A stretch of DNA of 64,000 nucleotides from Parendozoicomonas haliclonae (GCF_900174585.1 NZ_FWPT01000012.1:1-64000); one strand, 5' to 3'; shown: positions 6,973 through 17,737, counted from the first letter of the stretch. Numbers and translations are program-made. Notes: generated by a model not told the origin, from the sequence alone.

Positions 6973-8184
6973 TCAATTTTTGGTCGGAATTTGTTCTTCT
7001 TTACGATTGATGGAATTGTTCTGTCTCTGTGAAGTCTGCAAAACATTTTGCAACCGGCTTTGCAGTAAGGGCATGCCTTTGGATTGCAGCTGATCCGCGA
7101 GGATGCTGCCAAGGCTGTAAGCGGTTCCTGTCGTTAATCTCCATCCTGCCATAGTCACGGCTCCCCATTCCGGAACCTGTTTATCCAGACGGTTTACTCC
7201 CTGCCAGAGCAAATAGCCTGTCGCACCAAATAGAATCCCGCCCATCAGCATATGGGTACTCAGACTGCGGTTCAGTAGTGTTCTGACAATAATATTGCGG
7301 CTGCGGGAAGGGCGCAGCAGCCAATGGCCCAGCGCACCGGCAAAGACGCCATTGGCCACATGGGTGACCACTGGTGCCAAAGCTTCCGGCACCTGAGTGT
7401 GCTGGCCGGTGGCCAGCAGTTGAGGTGAATCTGGATTCAAATCGGGGTGAATATCATACAGGTTTCCACTTCCAGCACCTCTTGGTGAGGCTGGAGCAGA
7501 TTGCTCAACGGGCTGATGTGGATAGATAAATTGATCCAGCCCTTTAAAAGGCACAATAGCCAACACGCCGGGCTGGCGAATATCCCCCAGCCATAAGGTT
7601 CTGCTGGTTTCTTCCAGCCCCAGAGCCTGAATGCTGCGTGCGGCATCCCGGCGGCCAAAACGGCTGAAGATCAGTGTGTTTTTATCATCAAAGCGAATCA
7701 CCCGCAGTCGGGAATCGATGAACAGCAGGGTGTGTTCGCCACTATAAAGCTTTCGATGGTTTAACCAGTTGCGCAGGTTTTCATAGCCCGGAAAGGTAGT
7801 CTGGGAGCAGCGCATAAACTGGCCAGTCTCTTCCTGTATAAAGCTCTTCAGGCATTCGAGATTGTTACAGTCGCTCAGTTGGTTGACCCAGTCCGGATCG
7901 TCCGGTGGCAGATAATTGCCCCAACCATCCTTAATCACCATCAGAATGCTTTGAAAGGGAGCCTCTGTATCAGGTTGCTCTTCCGTTGAATTGAGGGTTG
8001 GAGCAGACGTTAACCGGCGGGCTTCGACAATGGTGCTGGCGACTGAACAGACCAGTGTCGGGGCATCCTCGTTAGAGCTAATGGATGCCTGAGTGAGGCT
8101 GGCAAGACAGCCCGTCAAACAGCACATCAGGGCCAAACAAGCTCCGAAGCGCCAATGATCTGCTTTTCGGTTTTTCACACGCAT
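6973..8184 (-). CDS. Putative lipoprotein of unknown function
   Basis: From the ATG at 8184 the product has 403 residues. It starts with a lipoprotein signal peptide with a lipobox LTGC (cysteine near residue 26), suggesting membrane anchoring after SPase II processing. The middle holds several cysteines (SDCNNLECLK, MRCSQT). The C-terminal third has hydrophobic stretches (LMGGILFGATGYLLW, GVFAGALGHWLL). An AGGAG lies just upstream and would serve ATG 8184 or GTG 8178. The reading frame is open further upstream to 8325, but that would overlap the preceding gene. I do not recognise the family. Confidence 0.6.
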   Translation of the reverse strand: MRVKNRKADHWRFGACLALMCCLTGCLASLTQASISSNEDAPTLVCSVASTIVEARRLTSAPTLNSTEEQPDTEAPFQSILMVIKDGWGNYLPPDDPDWVNQLSDCNNLECLKSFIQEETGQFMRCSQTTFPGYENLRNWLNHRKLYSGEHTLLFIDSRLRVIRFDDKNTLIFSRFGRRDAARSIQALGLEETSRTLWLGDIRQPGVLAIVPFKGLDQFIYPHQPVEQSAPASPRGAGSGNLYDIHPDLNPDSPQLLATGQHTQVPEALAPVVTHVANGVFAGALGHWLLRPSRSRNIIVRTLLNRSLSTHMLMGGILFGATGYLLWQGVNRLDKQVPEWGAVTMAGWRLTTGTAYSLGSILADQLQSKGMPLLQSRLQNVLQTSQRQNNSINRKEEQIPTKN

Positions 8185-8299
8185 CAACTCCTGCTTGTAG
8201 CCTGTAATAAAACCGGTCTGCAAGTTTTTCAGCGGAGGCTGGGGAGTATATAAGCCTGTTGGTGAATTACCGCCCTGGTTACAAAAAGATACCCCGGGC

Positions 8300-8692
8300 T
8301 TATGACTGCTTCCTGGGTTCTTCATGATAAGGAAGTGCGTGCGGTGGTGAGATCAGTGGAACCCAGTCGGAGACCAGCCGACGAATGCCGTAACGTACGC
8401 TGCCCATATTCATGGGAGCAAATGCAACATCGCTGACAATATACGCGGCTCCTGCTGCAACTGTGGCCTTTTTAAGAATGGATAAGGTTCTCTCAAGAAG
8501 AGCCTTGTCGGTTTTGTTGGCTGCGTAAAGGATGCCTGCTGCGGTGCTTATGACGGCTGCATATATTGCGATCTTTTTAACTGTGCTGCCTTTGGAAGTT
8601 TGACCTGATTCGGCCTGTTGGGATTGACTCTGGTACATCTCCAGCATGCCTGGTTTTTGCCCGGCGGCTGGTGCTTTTGGTTCTGACTGCAT
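8300..8692 (-). CDS. Small membrane protein of unknown function
   Basis: The 130-residue product has a polar, proline- and glutamine-rich N-terminus (residues 1-36), a hydrophobic segment (about 40-58) and a second one (about 74-88). The short C-terminal tail reads SPPHALPYHEEPRKQ. It sits 115 bases upstream of the lipoprotein gene on the same strand, so the two may be co-transcribed. Family and function are not recognised. Confidence 0.55.
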   Translation of the reverse strand: MQSEPKAPAAGQKPGMLEMYQSQSQQAESGQTSKGSTVKKIAIYAAVISTAAGILYAANKTDKALLERTLSILKKATVAAGAAYIVSDVAFAPMNMGSVRYGIRRLVSDWVPLISPPHALPYHEEPRKQS

Positions 8693-8794
8693 AATTTAAG
8701 CCTCATGAGTGATCGGGGCTTAGAGGCAGATAAAAGAGGGAAGTTGCTGACAAGGTGGTTAGGCGGGTTGCCTGCAGAGAGGGGAATGAGCAAT

Positions 8795-8824
8795 AAAAAA
8801 GGGAAGACCGAAGTCTTCCCTTTT
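8795..8824 (-). terminator. Intrinsic terminator of the porin gene
   Basis: GGGAAGAC and GTCTTCCC pair around CGAA, with a T-run following on the minus strand and another on the plus strand, so it could work both ways. It lies 25 bases after the porin stop codon. Confidence 0.9.
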
Positions 8825-8848
8825 AGGCTTTAAGCGTACAGCTTCTGA

Positions 8849-9922
8849 TTAGAAGTAGTAGCGAGCAGTTGCGTAGTAAACGTCGTCGTCGCCTTCTACG
8901 TCAACACCCAAATCGTTTTTCTTGTCAAAGTTGGAGTACTGCAGACCGAACAGCATTGGGCCAACTTTGTACTCGGTACCCAGAGAGAAGACTTTCTCTT
9001 CACGCTTGCTGTCTGCACCAGAAGCCAGTTTGTCAACTTCCAGGATTTGGTAGCCGGAGAATACAGCCAGACCAGGAACAACGGAGTTCAGGCTATACTG
9101 ACCGTAAACTTCAGTACCCTTAGACTCTTTTGCATCTTCGTGGATGTATTCAAAGCTACCCATGGTAGCTGCCAGGTACAGACCGTTGTTGTCGTACTTT
9201 ACAGCAAAAGTTTGAGCGGTAGAGTCGGTGTCTTTATCGAAGCCGGTCTTGGTGATTGTGCCATCAGTAGCTTTGCTTTCTGTTGCTTTGTAAGCTGTTT
9301 CAGCAACGGTAGCACCGATGGAGAAGCCCATTGGCAGATCATAGCTTACAGCCAGCTGCATGCCGTTTTCACGGTCAAAGGTTTCTTTGTCTTCAGTGCC
9401 GTTATCGGACAGCTGATACTGAGCAGAAACATTCAGACCACCGAAAGAGTTTCTGTAGCCGATAGCATCGTCAGCACGACCCATGCCGGAAGTGCCGTGG
9501 CCACCAACGCCATCGTAGATACCCATAGCATAGCCGCCATTGAACAGGCCTTTATCAGTCCAGCCTGCAACATCAGAGTAAGCGGACCACTGCTTACCCA
9601 CGATTACGGTACCCATGGTTTTGTGGGCCAGACCGATGTTGCCCAGACGTTCACCGAAGGATTCACCTTCGTCGTCTTGCATATCATAGCTCCACTCAAC
9701 CTTGGCGAAAGCCGTTACGTTTTCGCTCAGCTTGTGCTCGAAGCCGAAGTTGATACGGGAGCTGTCGCTTCTCATGCCATCATCAGATTTTGCACCAGTT
9801 TCGGTTTTGATACCGATACGACCGCCAACGGAAGCAGAGGTGGTGCCGTTGTCAAAGATTTCTGCGGCCATTGCCTGACCGGACAGAGCTGCGATAGCGA
9901 CTGCGAGGGCTACCTTCTTCAT
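8849..9922 (-). CDS. General outer-membrane porin (OmpC/OmpU-like)
   Basis: The 357-residue precursor has a signal peptide of about 19 residues (MKKVALAVAIAALSGQAMA). The mature barrel is rich in glycine and aromatic residues and ends in the C-terminal ARYYF signature, with the terminal phenylalanine needed for BAM recognition. The segments GRIGIKTE, FAKVEWSYDM, LGNIGLAHKTMGTVIVGKQWSAY and DDVYYATARYYF fit the Gram-negative porin family (trimeric 16-strand barrels). Good GGAG ribosome site, strong terminator and biased codon choice suggest high expression. A LysR regulator is divergent from it; regulation by that protein is possible but not shown. Confidence 0.92.
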   Translation of the reverse strand: MKKVALAVAIAALSGQAMAAEIFDNGTTSASVGGRIGIKTETGAKSDDGMRSDSSRINFGFEHKLSENVTAFAKVEWSYDMQDDEGESFGERLGNIGLAHKTMGTVIVGKQWSAYSDVAGWTDKGLFNGGYAMGIYDGVGGHGTSGMGRADDAIGYRNSFGGLNVSAQYQLSDNGTEDKETFDRENGMQLAVSYDLPMGFSIGATVAETAYKATESKATDGTITKTGFDKDTDSTAQTFAVKYDNNGLYLAATMGSFEYIHEDAKESKGTEVYGQYSLNSVVPGLAVFSGYQILEVDKLASGADSKREEKVFSLGTEYKVGPMLFGLQYSNFDKKNDLGVDVEGDDDVYYATARYYF

Positions 9923-10274
9923 GGGTTAACTCCAGTGTGTGTGAGTGTGTTCAACGAGTGTCACAAGGTGTGTCACATCGAATGAGTCCCGATTATTGGG
10001 AAACACCACGGCGGGTCATATCAATTGGGCGTATAGGTATATGCCGCGTATAGATAGGAATACGGATATAAGGGCTGCCGCATCCGCATTTAGAATGGGG
10101 GTATTCGCCAAACTGATAGCGATGTTTGGAACTTTCCGTTTTTACGCAATTCGGGAAGAAAAAAAAGATTGACATAGGGCAATGTTTGCAATCTGCCCGG
10201 TTGCTGAGGTGTGTGAACCGGTTATGCGTCCTACTCAAAAAGAATCGAATTTTTATAAAAAAACTAAAGCTTTT
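9923..10274. other. Divergent intergenic region between porin and LysR gene
   Basis: The 352-base stretch holds the control regions of both genes. It contains TATA-rich blocks (around 10030-10080) but no promoter I can place with confidence. The frame of the LysR gene is open back to 10182, so part of it could be coding if an earlier start is used. Confidence 0.5.
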
Positions 10275-11246
10275 ATGCCTGGTCAGAACGGCAATCAGCT
10301 TGATGGTTTAAGCCTGAGTCGGCTTAACCTGAACCTTTTACCCAGCCTTAAAGCACTGCTTGATACCCGCAGTGTGACTGATGCAGCAAAACTGTTGTGT
10401 GTAACCCAGCCCACCATGAGTCGAAACCTGGCTCAGCTGCGGGAGAACCTGTGTGATCCCATTCTTGTGCGCTCCTGTAACCGTACTGAACTGTCGGAAC
10501 TGGCAAAGTCTATTCATCCATCGGTGAATCATCTGGTGATTGAAGCGGCGACTATTTTTGAAAATGCCAGCTTTGATCCGCAAACGACCTGCCGCCACTT
10601 CCGTATTGCCGGTAGCTATGCGGTGGTCGAAAAGATACTGCCCGGTGTGTTGTGTGAGCTGCGTAAGCTGGCACCGAACTTTACCTTTGATGTCGAGCTC
10701 TTGAATGAACATGTGATCGAAAAGCTGCATCGTGGTGAGATTGATCTGGCGCTGGGGTATTCCGGTCAACCACCATCCGGATTGCGCAGTCAGGAGATTA
10801 TGCGTTGTCGTCTGGCCTGTATGATGAGTGCGACTCATCCTCTGGCCGATCGTATCTTCACCCTGGAAGAACTGACTGAGTATCCGCATCTGATGCAGAA
10901 GGGTGGGTGTGGTATGTCATCCCAGGTGAAAAGCTTCTATGAGCGTATCGGGATTGAGCCGCAGATGAGTATTTCCAGCTTCTGTGCGGCCAAGTCGGTG
11001 GTGGCGGGCAGTGATTATATTTGCCTGCATACACCGATTAAAGAAGTGGCCAGTGAAGGTCTGGTGCTGCGTGAGCTGCCTGATGAGGTGGTGGAAATTG
11101 ATCACCGGATGGTGTGGCCGGAATACTGGAACGCCAATCGCTCCCACCGCTGGCTGCGGGATCATCTGTTCCAAAGCCTGCGCCGGTTTGTAGAAAGAAA
11201 CGATGAGCCGGGTTATACCGTTCTGCACCGGCAGGCTGTGGCGTAA
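10275..11246 (+). CDS. LysR-family transcriptional regulator
   Basis: From ATG 10275 the product has 323 residues. A winged helix-turn-helix lies near the N-terminus (LNLNLLPSLKALLDTRSVTDAA, then TQPTMSRNLAQLR), in the style of the NodD/LeuO branch. A periplasmic-binding-like effector domain follows. Earlier in-frame starts exist at 10182 and 10224, but they would add a polar N-terminal tail unusual for the family, and no clear ribosome site decides between them. It is divergent from the porin gene. Target and inducer are unknown. Confidence 0.85.
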   Translation: MPGQNGNQLDGLSLSRLNLNLLPSLKALLDTRSVTDAAKLLCVTQPTMSRNLAQLRENLCDPILVRSCNRTELSELAKSIHPSVNHLVIEAATIFENASFDPQTTCRHFRIAGSYAVVEKILPGVLCELRKLAPNFTFDVELLNEHVIEKLHRGEIDLALGYSGQPPSGLRSQEIMRCRLACMMSATHPLADRIFTLEELTEYPHLMQKGGCGMSSQVKSFYERIGIEPQMSISSFCAAKSVVAGSDYICLHTPIKEVASEGLVLRELPDEVVEIDHRMVWPEYWNANRSHRWLRDHLFQSLRRFVERNDEPGYTVLHRQAVA

Positions 11247-11262
11247 TTCAGGCTGTACGTCA

Positions 11263-11469
11263 TTATTGTTGTTGTCTTCTTTGCTGCTGCGCTTCGAGAT
11301 CGTGGCGCAGCTTCTTCATATCCGCTGCAACTTTTCTGCAGCGTGCGTTCTGCAGAGCAAAGTGCTCTTCCATTCTTTTCAGTGATGCATTCAGTGTGGC
11401 AAGACTGTGAATCGCTCTTTGTACTTTTTCAGTACCGGATTCGCTGCTGTTTTGTGTACCCTGTTGCAT
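11263..11469 (-). CDS. Small helical protein of unknown function
   Basis: The 68-residue product is one long amphipathic helix (about residues 15-60) rich in alanine, lysine and glutamine, ending in a QQQRRQQQ tail. A GGGGAA lies about eight bases before ATG 11469; a GTG at 11472 directly in front is an alternative start. Function unknown; its reality rests on the ribosome site and an uninterrupted frame. Confidence 0.4.
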   Translation of the reverse strand: MQQGTQNSSESGTEKVQRAIHSLATLNASLKRMEEHFALQNARCRKVAADMKKLRHDLEAQQQRRQQQ

Positions 11470-11554
11470 CACTGTGTTCCCCGCTGAGACTCTGCAATAA
11501 CCGTTAAATATTTATTGTAGACAGGCCGTTACTTCACGCTAATGGACTTCTCTG

Positions 11555-12679
11555 CTATTTGCTTTTGCCGCGCACAAAGGGAGCCATAATCATGTATTCA
11601 CTGGAAAGCGGGAAGCTGATCTGTTCAACCTTGCCGTTATCACGAAACTTTGCACCGTAGGTATATTTGGGTTCTACGACAGGTCTTCCTATCCATTGTG
11701 AAAATGAATTGTTGTGAGTGATGACGGCTGGCTCTTCATCAAATTCGGTGTCGTCGCTATTTGTATCGGGAAATTGGGCCAGGGTGAGCTGTTCTGTTGT
11801 TTCTATAAGTTCGTCTGCCTGCTCATCAAGCAGAAAATCAAACTCGGCCAGGGTCTGGCTGACTTCATCGTCTGTATGGGTTGTTGCCGCAGATTGGTTC
11901 TCCATTTTTTGCAGGTAATCCCGCTCTACTGCTTCGGTCAGCTGTGTGAGCTTTTGGCTGGTGTAGTCAGCCAGTTGTCTGTGCTGTGTGAGTATAGGGA
12001 GTTGTTGAGTGGTGCTGGCCTTGGTCGTCCTGAATAATGCGGGTTGCCAATGCCTGCTGATTTGGTGAGTGCGCCAGTTTTTCTTGGAATTGGGGCGTGC
12101 GGGTTTATAAAAGGTAACGGTGGATTGGCCGTTGTGAATCGCTTTAGGGTTGGCCTTAAGGGCGTCTTCTGTGAGTGGTGGCGTAAAGGTGATGGTTTCT
12201 ACCGCCAGTAGCCACGGGGATTCAGAATCCATAAGTAAACGGGCAGCGGGGCTTAGCAGGGTTTGAGTGTTGAAGCCCATAGATACTGGTGACTGGACTT
12301 TGAGGGCTGTGTTGCCTGTTGGTATCTCGCTGCCGGGGAGTGATTTGGTAAAGTGCTCGGTACGGGTAAAAAGAATATTACGCTGCTGGCTATGAAGCTG
12401 GTTATCAGCAATTGAACTGAAGATATGCGCCTTCATATTGAAGGCTACGCCATAGCGCTCGCCAACCTCCAGTTGCCTGATCTCTTCCTGGGATTGTCTG
12501 ACTTGGTAAATCCTGTGGCTGACAAAGGCGATACCTCCACGACGGCCCAGATCCTGAAAGGTCGGAATTGCCTGACAGGTGATTGCCCACAGGTAGAGAA
12601 AGCCAAAGCAGAAAACAGTTTGAGTGCTGCGTGATGGTCTTTTGAAGGCAAAATTAATGCTGTGAGTGTTCACAGGCAC
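11555..12679 (-). CDS. Predicted exported protein of unknown function
   Basis: The 374-residue product has a hydrophobic segment near residues 20-36 ending in CQA, a probable signal peptide or membrane anchor. The mature part includes a long acidic/threonine-rich stretch (about residues 255-320) and a tyrosine-rich C-terminus. The start is GTG 12679, six bases after a strong GGGGGAG ribosome site. I do not recognise any domain. It lies between the small helical gene and the GIY-YIG gene, all on the minus strand but with sizeable gaps. Confidence 0.6.
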   Translation of the reverse strand: MPVNTHSINFAFKRPSRSTQTVFCFGFLYLWAITCQAIPTFQDLGRRGGIAFVSHRIYQVRQSQEEIRQLEVGERYGVAFNMKAHIFSSIADNQLHSQQRNILFTRTEHFTKSLPGSEIPTGNTALKVQSPVSMGFNTQTLLSPAARLLMDSESPWLLAVETITFTPPLTEDALKANPKAIHNGQSTVTFYKPARPNSKKNWRTHQISRHWQPALFRTTKASTTQQLPILTQHRQLADYTSQKLTQLTEAVERDYLQKMENQSAATTHTDDEVSQTLAEFDFLLDEQADELIETTEQLTLAQFPDTNSDDTEFDEEPAVITHNNSFSQWIGRPVVEPKYTYGAKFRDNGKVEQISFPLSSEYMIMAPFVRGKSK

Positions 12680-12735
12680 AAGTCACTCCCCCGAATGCTT
12701 ATGGAAATAAATATTTTCTTTGGGGAGATAAAGTA

Positions 12736-12768
12736 GCAGCCAAAACGAAAGGTGATCGTTTTGGCTGC
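12736..12768 (-). terminator. Hairpin downstream of the GIY-YIG-like gene
   Basis: GCAGCCAAAACGA pairs perfectly with TCGTTTTGGCTGC around a 7-base loop, 23 bases after the stop codon. The T-run is weak (TACTTT). Confidence 0.7.
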
Positions 12769-12791
12769 CGGAGGAGGGCTTTAGTCAGGAA

Positions 12792-13961
12792 TTAGTTGTA
12801 CATCGCCAGATGTGGAGCCGGCATGGCAGCGATGCGATTATTCAGCTCATTCAGCAGCTCTTCAACGCGGGCTTTCTCGGCATCCATTACATCGCTGGTA
12901 CGCTTGGCACGGGCTTCACGGTGGCGAGTAATAGCATCCAGAATGCGCTGCTCTTTCTCGCTGACGACCTTGGCCACTTCATGCAGGGTTGGCTGAGCTT
13001 CTGCCGTTGGCTCGGCAGCTGCAGATGCTGCTTCGATAGTGCTTTCAATCGTCGCTTCAATCGCGGCCGGTGCTTCTTCCTGAGTGGCAATAACTGCCTG
13101 CTGTTCAACGGTCTCAATCGCCGTTACCGGACGGGACATGGTCTCCAGCTGGTTGGCGGCAGAGGTATCGCCGGCCAGCATGCCATCGATAGCGGCGGTA
13201 ATGGCAGCCAGCTGTGCATCAATCGCGTTATCAATGTTCAGATCAATGCTGACATTGCCGGTGGTGCGGGAGGCGCGACGGCTACGTTCCGCAGCTGCTT
13301 CGGCTTCAGCCTTGGCGGCAGCGGCTTTCTCTTCTTCCTCTTTGGCAGCCTGAGCGATGATGGCTTTGGCTGCGGCAAGAGCATCGAACTTGGTTGCGCT
13401 GGCAGCATTGCTGGCTGTTGCCGCAGCCGGCTTGCGAACATTCTGTTTGCTGGCGGCGGCCGCAATCATCTGAGTCATGTCCGGGCGGCTGGCCGGTTTG
13501 GCGGCAGCAGGCGCTGGTGTAGCTTCTGGCGCGGCTTCGATAGTGGACGGCTCTTCTTTCTTCTTGGTTTCTTCCATCGGCAACTCGTCGTCGAGATCGT
13601 CGGTGGCAAAAGAGTCGAGCAGTTCCAGCAATTCTTTTTCAGCTTCGGAGGCCTTACGGCGCACAGGCGCTTTTTTGCGGATAACAACGTTACTGGTTTT
13701 ATGGCCACGCAGACTGATGGCGTCCAGATCTTCCAGTGCGTTCTTTTCCAGTTCGGCCAGTTCGACACGGTTCTCGGCCATGTCGTAAATTTCACGGTGG
13801 AAGCAGTCGGTGCCGTGGCGGCGGATATCACGGTACAGCGGGAAGTCCATGTTCTGTTCCGCCGCAGCTACCATTTTATCCCATTGGTCTTCCAGATCGT
13901 TACGAGTAGAGCCGACGTAAACCTGGTTGGTAACAGTGTTGGTGACAGTGAAGATGATCAA
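12792..13961 (-). CDS. GIY-YIG-like domain protein with alanine/glutamate-rich tail
   Basis: Residues 1-90 resemble a GIY-YIG nuclease fold: the strand FTVTNTVTN, then VYVGSTR (Y15, G17, R20), a helical segment, and ELEKNALEDLDAISLRGHKT at the usual place of the second helix. The first GIY motif is degenerate (FTV), so nuclease activity is uncertain. Residues 100-389 are low-complexity: long alanine/glutamate/lysine stretches forming predicted coiled coil, with an acidic patch and a helical end. The start is TTG 13961 with AGGG seven bases upstream, and the fold begins immediately after it. Its role is unknown; a DNA- or RNA-associated structural role is conceivable. Confidence 0.7.
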   Translation of the reverse strand: MIIFTVTNTVTNQVYVGSTRNDLEDQWDKMVAAAEQNMDFPLYRDIRRHGTDCFHREIYDMAENRVELAELEKNALEDLDAISLRGHKTSNVVIRKKAPVRRKASEAEKELLELLDSFATDDLDDELPMEETKKKEEPSTIEAAPEATPAPAAAKPASRPDMTQMIAAAASKQNVRKPAAATASNAASATKFDALAAAKAIIAQAAKEEEEKAAAAKAEAEAAAERSRRASRTTGNVSIDLNIDNAIDAQLAAITAAIDGMLAGDTSAANQLETMSRPVTAIETVEQQAVIATQEEAPAAIEATIESTIEAASAAAEPTAEAQPTLHEVAKVVSEKEQRILDAITRHREARAKRTSDVMDAEKARVEELLNELNNRIAAMPAPHLAMYN

Positions 13962-14133
13962 GAGACAACCCTGATGTTTCTGAGAGATGACGGAAACGCA
14001 AGGCGCAGCATTATAGCGCCCCTGACGAGAGTGTGAAGCGGTGATTTCGTCCGTACTTCACGAATACAGTATGGCTGTAACTTTTAGGATTGTTGTCGTT
14101 TATGAGGCATAACTGTGGTTTGTAGTAGTAGCA

Positions 14134-14175
14134 TAAAAAAATAAAGGCTGAAGCCAGTTACCCGGCTTCAGCCTC
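14134..14175 (-). terminator. Intrinsic terminator of ispB
   Basis: GGCTGAAGCC and GGCTTCAGCC form a perfect 10-bp stem, followed on the minus strand by an A/T-rich run with many T residues. Confidence 0.88.
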
Positions 14176-14194
14176 TGGTGTAATCTTCCGGACT

Positions 14195-15175
14195 TTACGA
14201 GGTTCGACTGACGGATAGTTTCGCCAGACTGATCATCGCTTCGCGTTGTGGTGAATCCGGCAGAATGCTGATCGCATCAATGGCCTTTTGGGCGCATTCG
14301 TTGGCGCGTGTTGCAGTATATTCGAGCGCGCCGCAGGCTTTCACTGCAGCCAGTACATCGTCCAGCGCATCAAGGCCGCCTTTACGGATGGCATTGCGCA
14401 CCAGTCTGGCCTGGTCTTCTGTGCCGTTGGTCATGGTGTAGATAAGCGGCAGGGTTGGTTTACCCTCGGCGAGATCATCACCAACATTCTTACCCATCTC
14501 TTCGGCGTTGCCGGTGTAGTCCAGCAGATCATCAACCAGCTGAAAAGCGAGGCCGAGATAGTTGCCATAATCCTGAAGAGCTTTTTCCTGTTCGGCAGTG
14601 GCACCGGCCAGAAGGGCTGCGGTATGGGTGGAGGCTTCAAACAGCATGGCGGTTTTGCAGCGGATCACTTCCATGTAGCGTTCTTCGCTGATATCCGGAT
14701 TGCGGACATTCATCAGCTGCATCACTTCCCCTTCTGCAATCACGTTGGTGGCATTGGAGAGTGTGGCCATAACATTCATCTTGCCAATATTCACCATCAT
14801 CTGGAAAGCGCGGGAATAAAGGAAGTCACCGACCAGTACGCTCGGTGCATTACCCCAGCGGGCATTGGCGGTGGAGCGGCCCCGGCGCAGGTCGGAAGAA
14901 TCGACTACGTCATCATGGAGCAGGGTGGCGGTGTGCAGGAACTCAATAATAGTGGCGAGAGGGATATGATCCCGGCCTTCATACCGGCAGGCACCGGCGC
15001 TGAGCAGTACCAGCAACGGGCGCATGCGCTTGCCGCCAGCGTCAATTATATAGTGGCCAATTTTTTCAACGAGGGAAACGTCCGAGTGCAGCTGTGTCAT
15101 GATGCATTCGTTTACGGCCTTGAAATCCTCATCGACCGTAGCGTAAATACGGCGGACATCTTCGTGCTGGGACAT
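14195..15175 (-). CDS. ispB: Octaprenyl diphosphate synthase
   Basis: The 326-residue enzyme builds the polyprenyl side chain of ubiquinone from farnesyl diphosphate and isopentenyl diphosphate. The first aspartate-rich motif is DDVVD (residues 88-92) and the second is VDDLLD (214-219). The residue five before the first motif is alanine (A83), as in long-chain synthases. GGKRMRP near residue 48 binds isopentenyl diphosphate. It is divergent from rplU-rpmA, an arrangement conserved across gammaproteobacteria. Confidence 0.95.
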   Translation of the reverse strand: MSQHEDVRRIYATVDEDFKAVNECIMTQLHSDVSLVEKIGHYIIDAGGKRMRPLLVLLSAGACRYEGRDHIPLATIIEFLHTATLLHDDVVDSSDLRRGRSTANARWGNAPSVLVGDFLYSRAFQMMVNIGKMNVMATLSNATNVIAEGEVMQLMNVRNPDISEERYMEVIRCKTAMLFEASTHTAALLAGATAEQEKALQDYGNYLGLAFQLVDDLLDYTGNAEEMGKNVGDDLAEGKPTLPLIYTMTNGTEDQARLVRNAIRKGGLDALDDVLAAVKACGALEYTATRANECAQKAIDAISILPDSPQREAMISLAKLSVSRTS

Positions 15176-15324
15176 TCGTGAAATACTTATGACGGGTCCG
15201 GAATAACTGGCAAATCGTATGGGGAGGCCGTTGGGGTGTCAAGGAATTCCACGGCCAGCCTTGACCTTAGTGAGTGGTTATTGCCCCTCTCGCCGTGGAT
15301 ATCCGACTCTCTTGACTTGTTCGC

Positions 15325-15353
15325 TTGTTTCTCGGTGTGCCATTCTCTACAAT
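15325..15353 (+). promoter_or_regulatory. Probable sigma-70 promoter of rplU-rpmA
   Basis: TTGTTT (15325-15330), a 17-base spacer and TACAAT (15348-15353) lie about 170 bases before rplU. The 346-base divergent region 15176-15521 otherwise shows no gene. The long leader could carry translational control, but no element was recognised. Confidence 0.6.
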
Positions 15354-15521
15354 ATGCCGCCCGTCTTGAAAGTCCTGATAGCTGCCATTTTGTTATGGCT
15401 GGGTCATCTTCGGATGAAACCAATCATGAGGCGCTATTCTGGAGTAGAGTCGGCGAACCCAAAAATTCCACCCCCCGGTGGATGCCTTTGACAAAAAGGC
15501 CAAGGATTTTCGGAGAATTCC

Positions 15522-15833
15522 ATGTACGCAGTTATTGTAACTGGCGGTAAGCAATACCGCGTTACTGAAGGCGAAACCCTCAAGGTTGAAAAGCTGGACG
15601 TAGCAACTGGCGAAGCTATCGAACTGGACAAGGTTCTGATGGTTGCCAACGGCGAAGACATCAAGATCGGTGCTCCTGTTGTTGAAGGCGCAAAGGTTAA
15701 CGCTGAAGTCGTTGCTCACGGTCGCGCGAAGAAGGTAACTATCGTTAAGTTCCGTCGTCGTAAGCACCACCGCAAGCAGATGGGCCACCGTCAGTGGTTC
15801 ACTGAAATCAAGATCACTGGCATCAGCGCCTGA
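15522..15833 (+). CDS. rplU: 50S ribosomal protein L21
   Basis: The 103-residue protein starts with [14 protein letters not shown] and contains [19 protein letters not shown], both L21 signatures. It binds 23S rRNA in the large subunit. GGAG lies eight bases before the start. rpmA follows after 18 bases in the same transcript. Confidence 0.98.
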   Translation: MYAVIVTGGKQYRVTEGETLKVEKLDVATGEAIELDKVLMVANGEDIKIGAPVVEGAKVNAEVVAHGRAKKVTIVKFRRRKHHRKQMGHRQWFTEIKITGISA

Positions 15834-15851
15834 TTCGGAGGGTATTGACTC

Positions 15852-16109
15852 ATGGCACACAAAAAAGCTGGCGGTAGTACACGTAACGGCCGCGACTCAG
15901 AAAGCAAACGCCTTGGTGTAAAGCGCTTCGGCGGTCAGGCAGTTCTGGCTGGTAACATCCTGGTTCGTCAGCGTGGCACCAAGTTCCACGCTGGTGAGAA
16001 CGTAGGCATTGGCAAGGATCACACCCTGTTCGCCAAGGCTGACGGCAAGGTTGTTTTTGAAGTTAAAGGTCCTAAGAACCGCAAGTACGTTCGTATCGAA
16101 GCGGCTTAA
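15852..16109 (+). CDS. rpmA: 50S ribosomal protein L27
   Basis: The 85-residue protein begins [20 protein letters not shown], the conserved L27 N-terminus that reaches the peptidyl-transferase centre. It is the second gene of the rplU-rpmA operon and is followed by a strong terminator. Confidence 0.98.
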   Translation: MAHKKAGGSTRNGRDSESKRLGVKRFGGQAVLAGNILVRQRGTKFHAGENVGIGKDHTLFAKADGKVVFEVKGPKNRKYVRIEAA

Positions 16110-16149
16110 TTAGCGACTTATTCTTCTGGTCTCCGGACTGGAAGAGCAT

Positions 16150-16176
16150 AAAAAGCCCCGCACGCGGGGCTTTTTT
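16150..16176 (+). terminator. Intrinsic terminator of rplU-rpmA
   Basis: AGCCCCGC and GCGGGGCT pair around a short loop, followed by six T residues. Confidence 0.93.
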
Positions 16177-17700
<1,524 letters not shown>

Positions 17701-17737
17701 GCTGCTTCTACGTACGCGAAATTGTAGGCATAATGAT

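Noticed and set aside
9047-9985. A 312-codon frame opposite to the porin gene
   Set aside because: The porin on the other strand has signal peptide, barrel pattern and terminator; this frame has none of these.
12810-14036. A 408-codon frame opposite to the GIY-YIG-like gene
   Set aside because: It is produced by the low-complexity alanine codons of the minus-strand gene; the translation is a glycine/phenylalanine-rich artefact.
14288-15181. A 297-codon frame opposite to ispB
   Set aside because: Antisense shadow of a well-supported enzyme gene.
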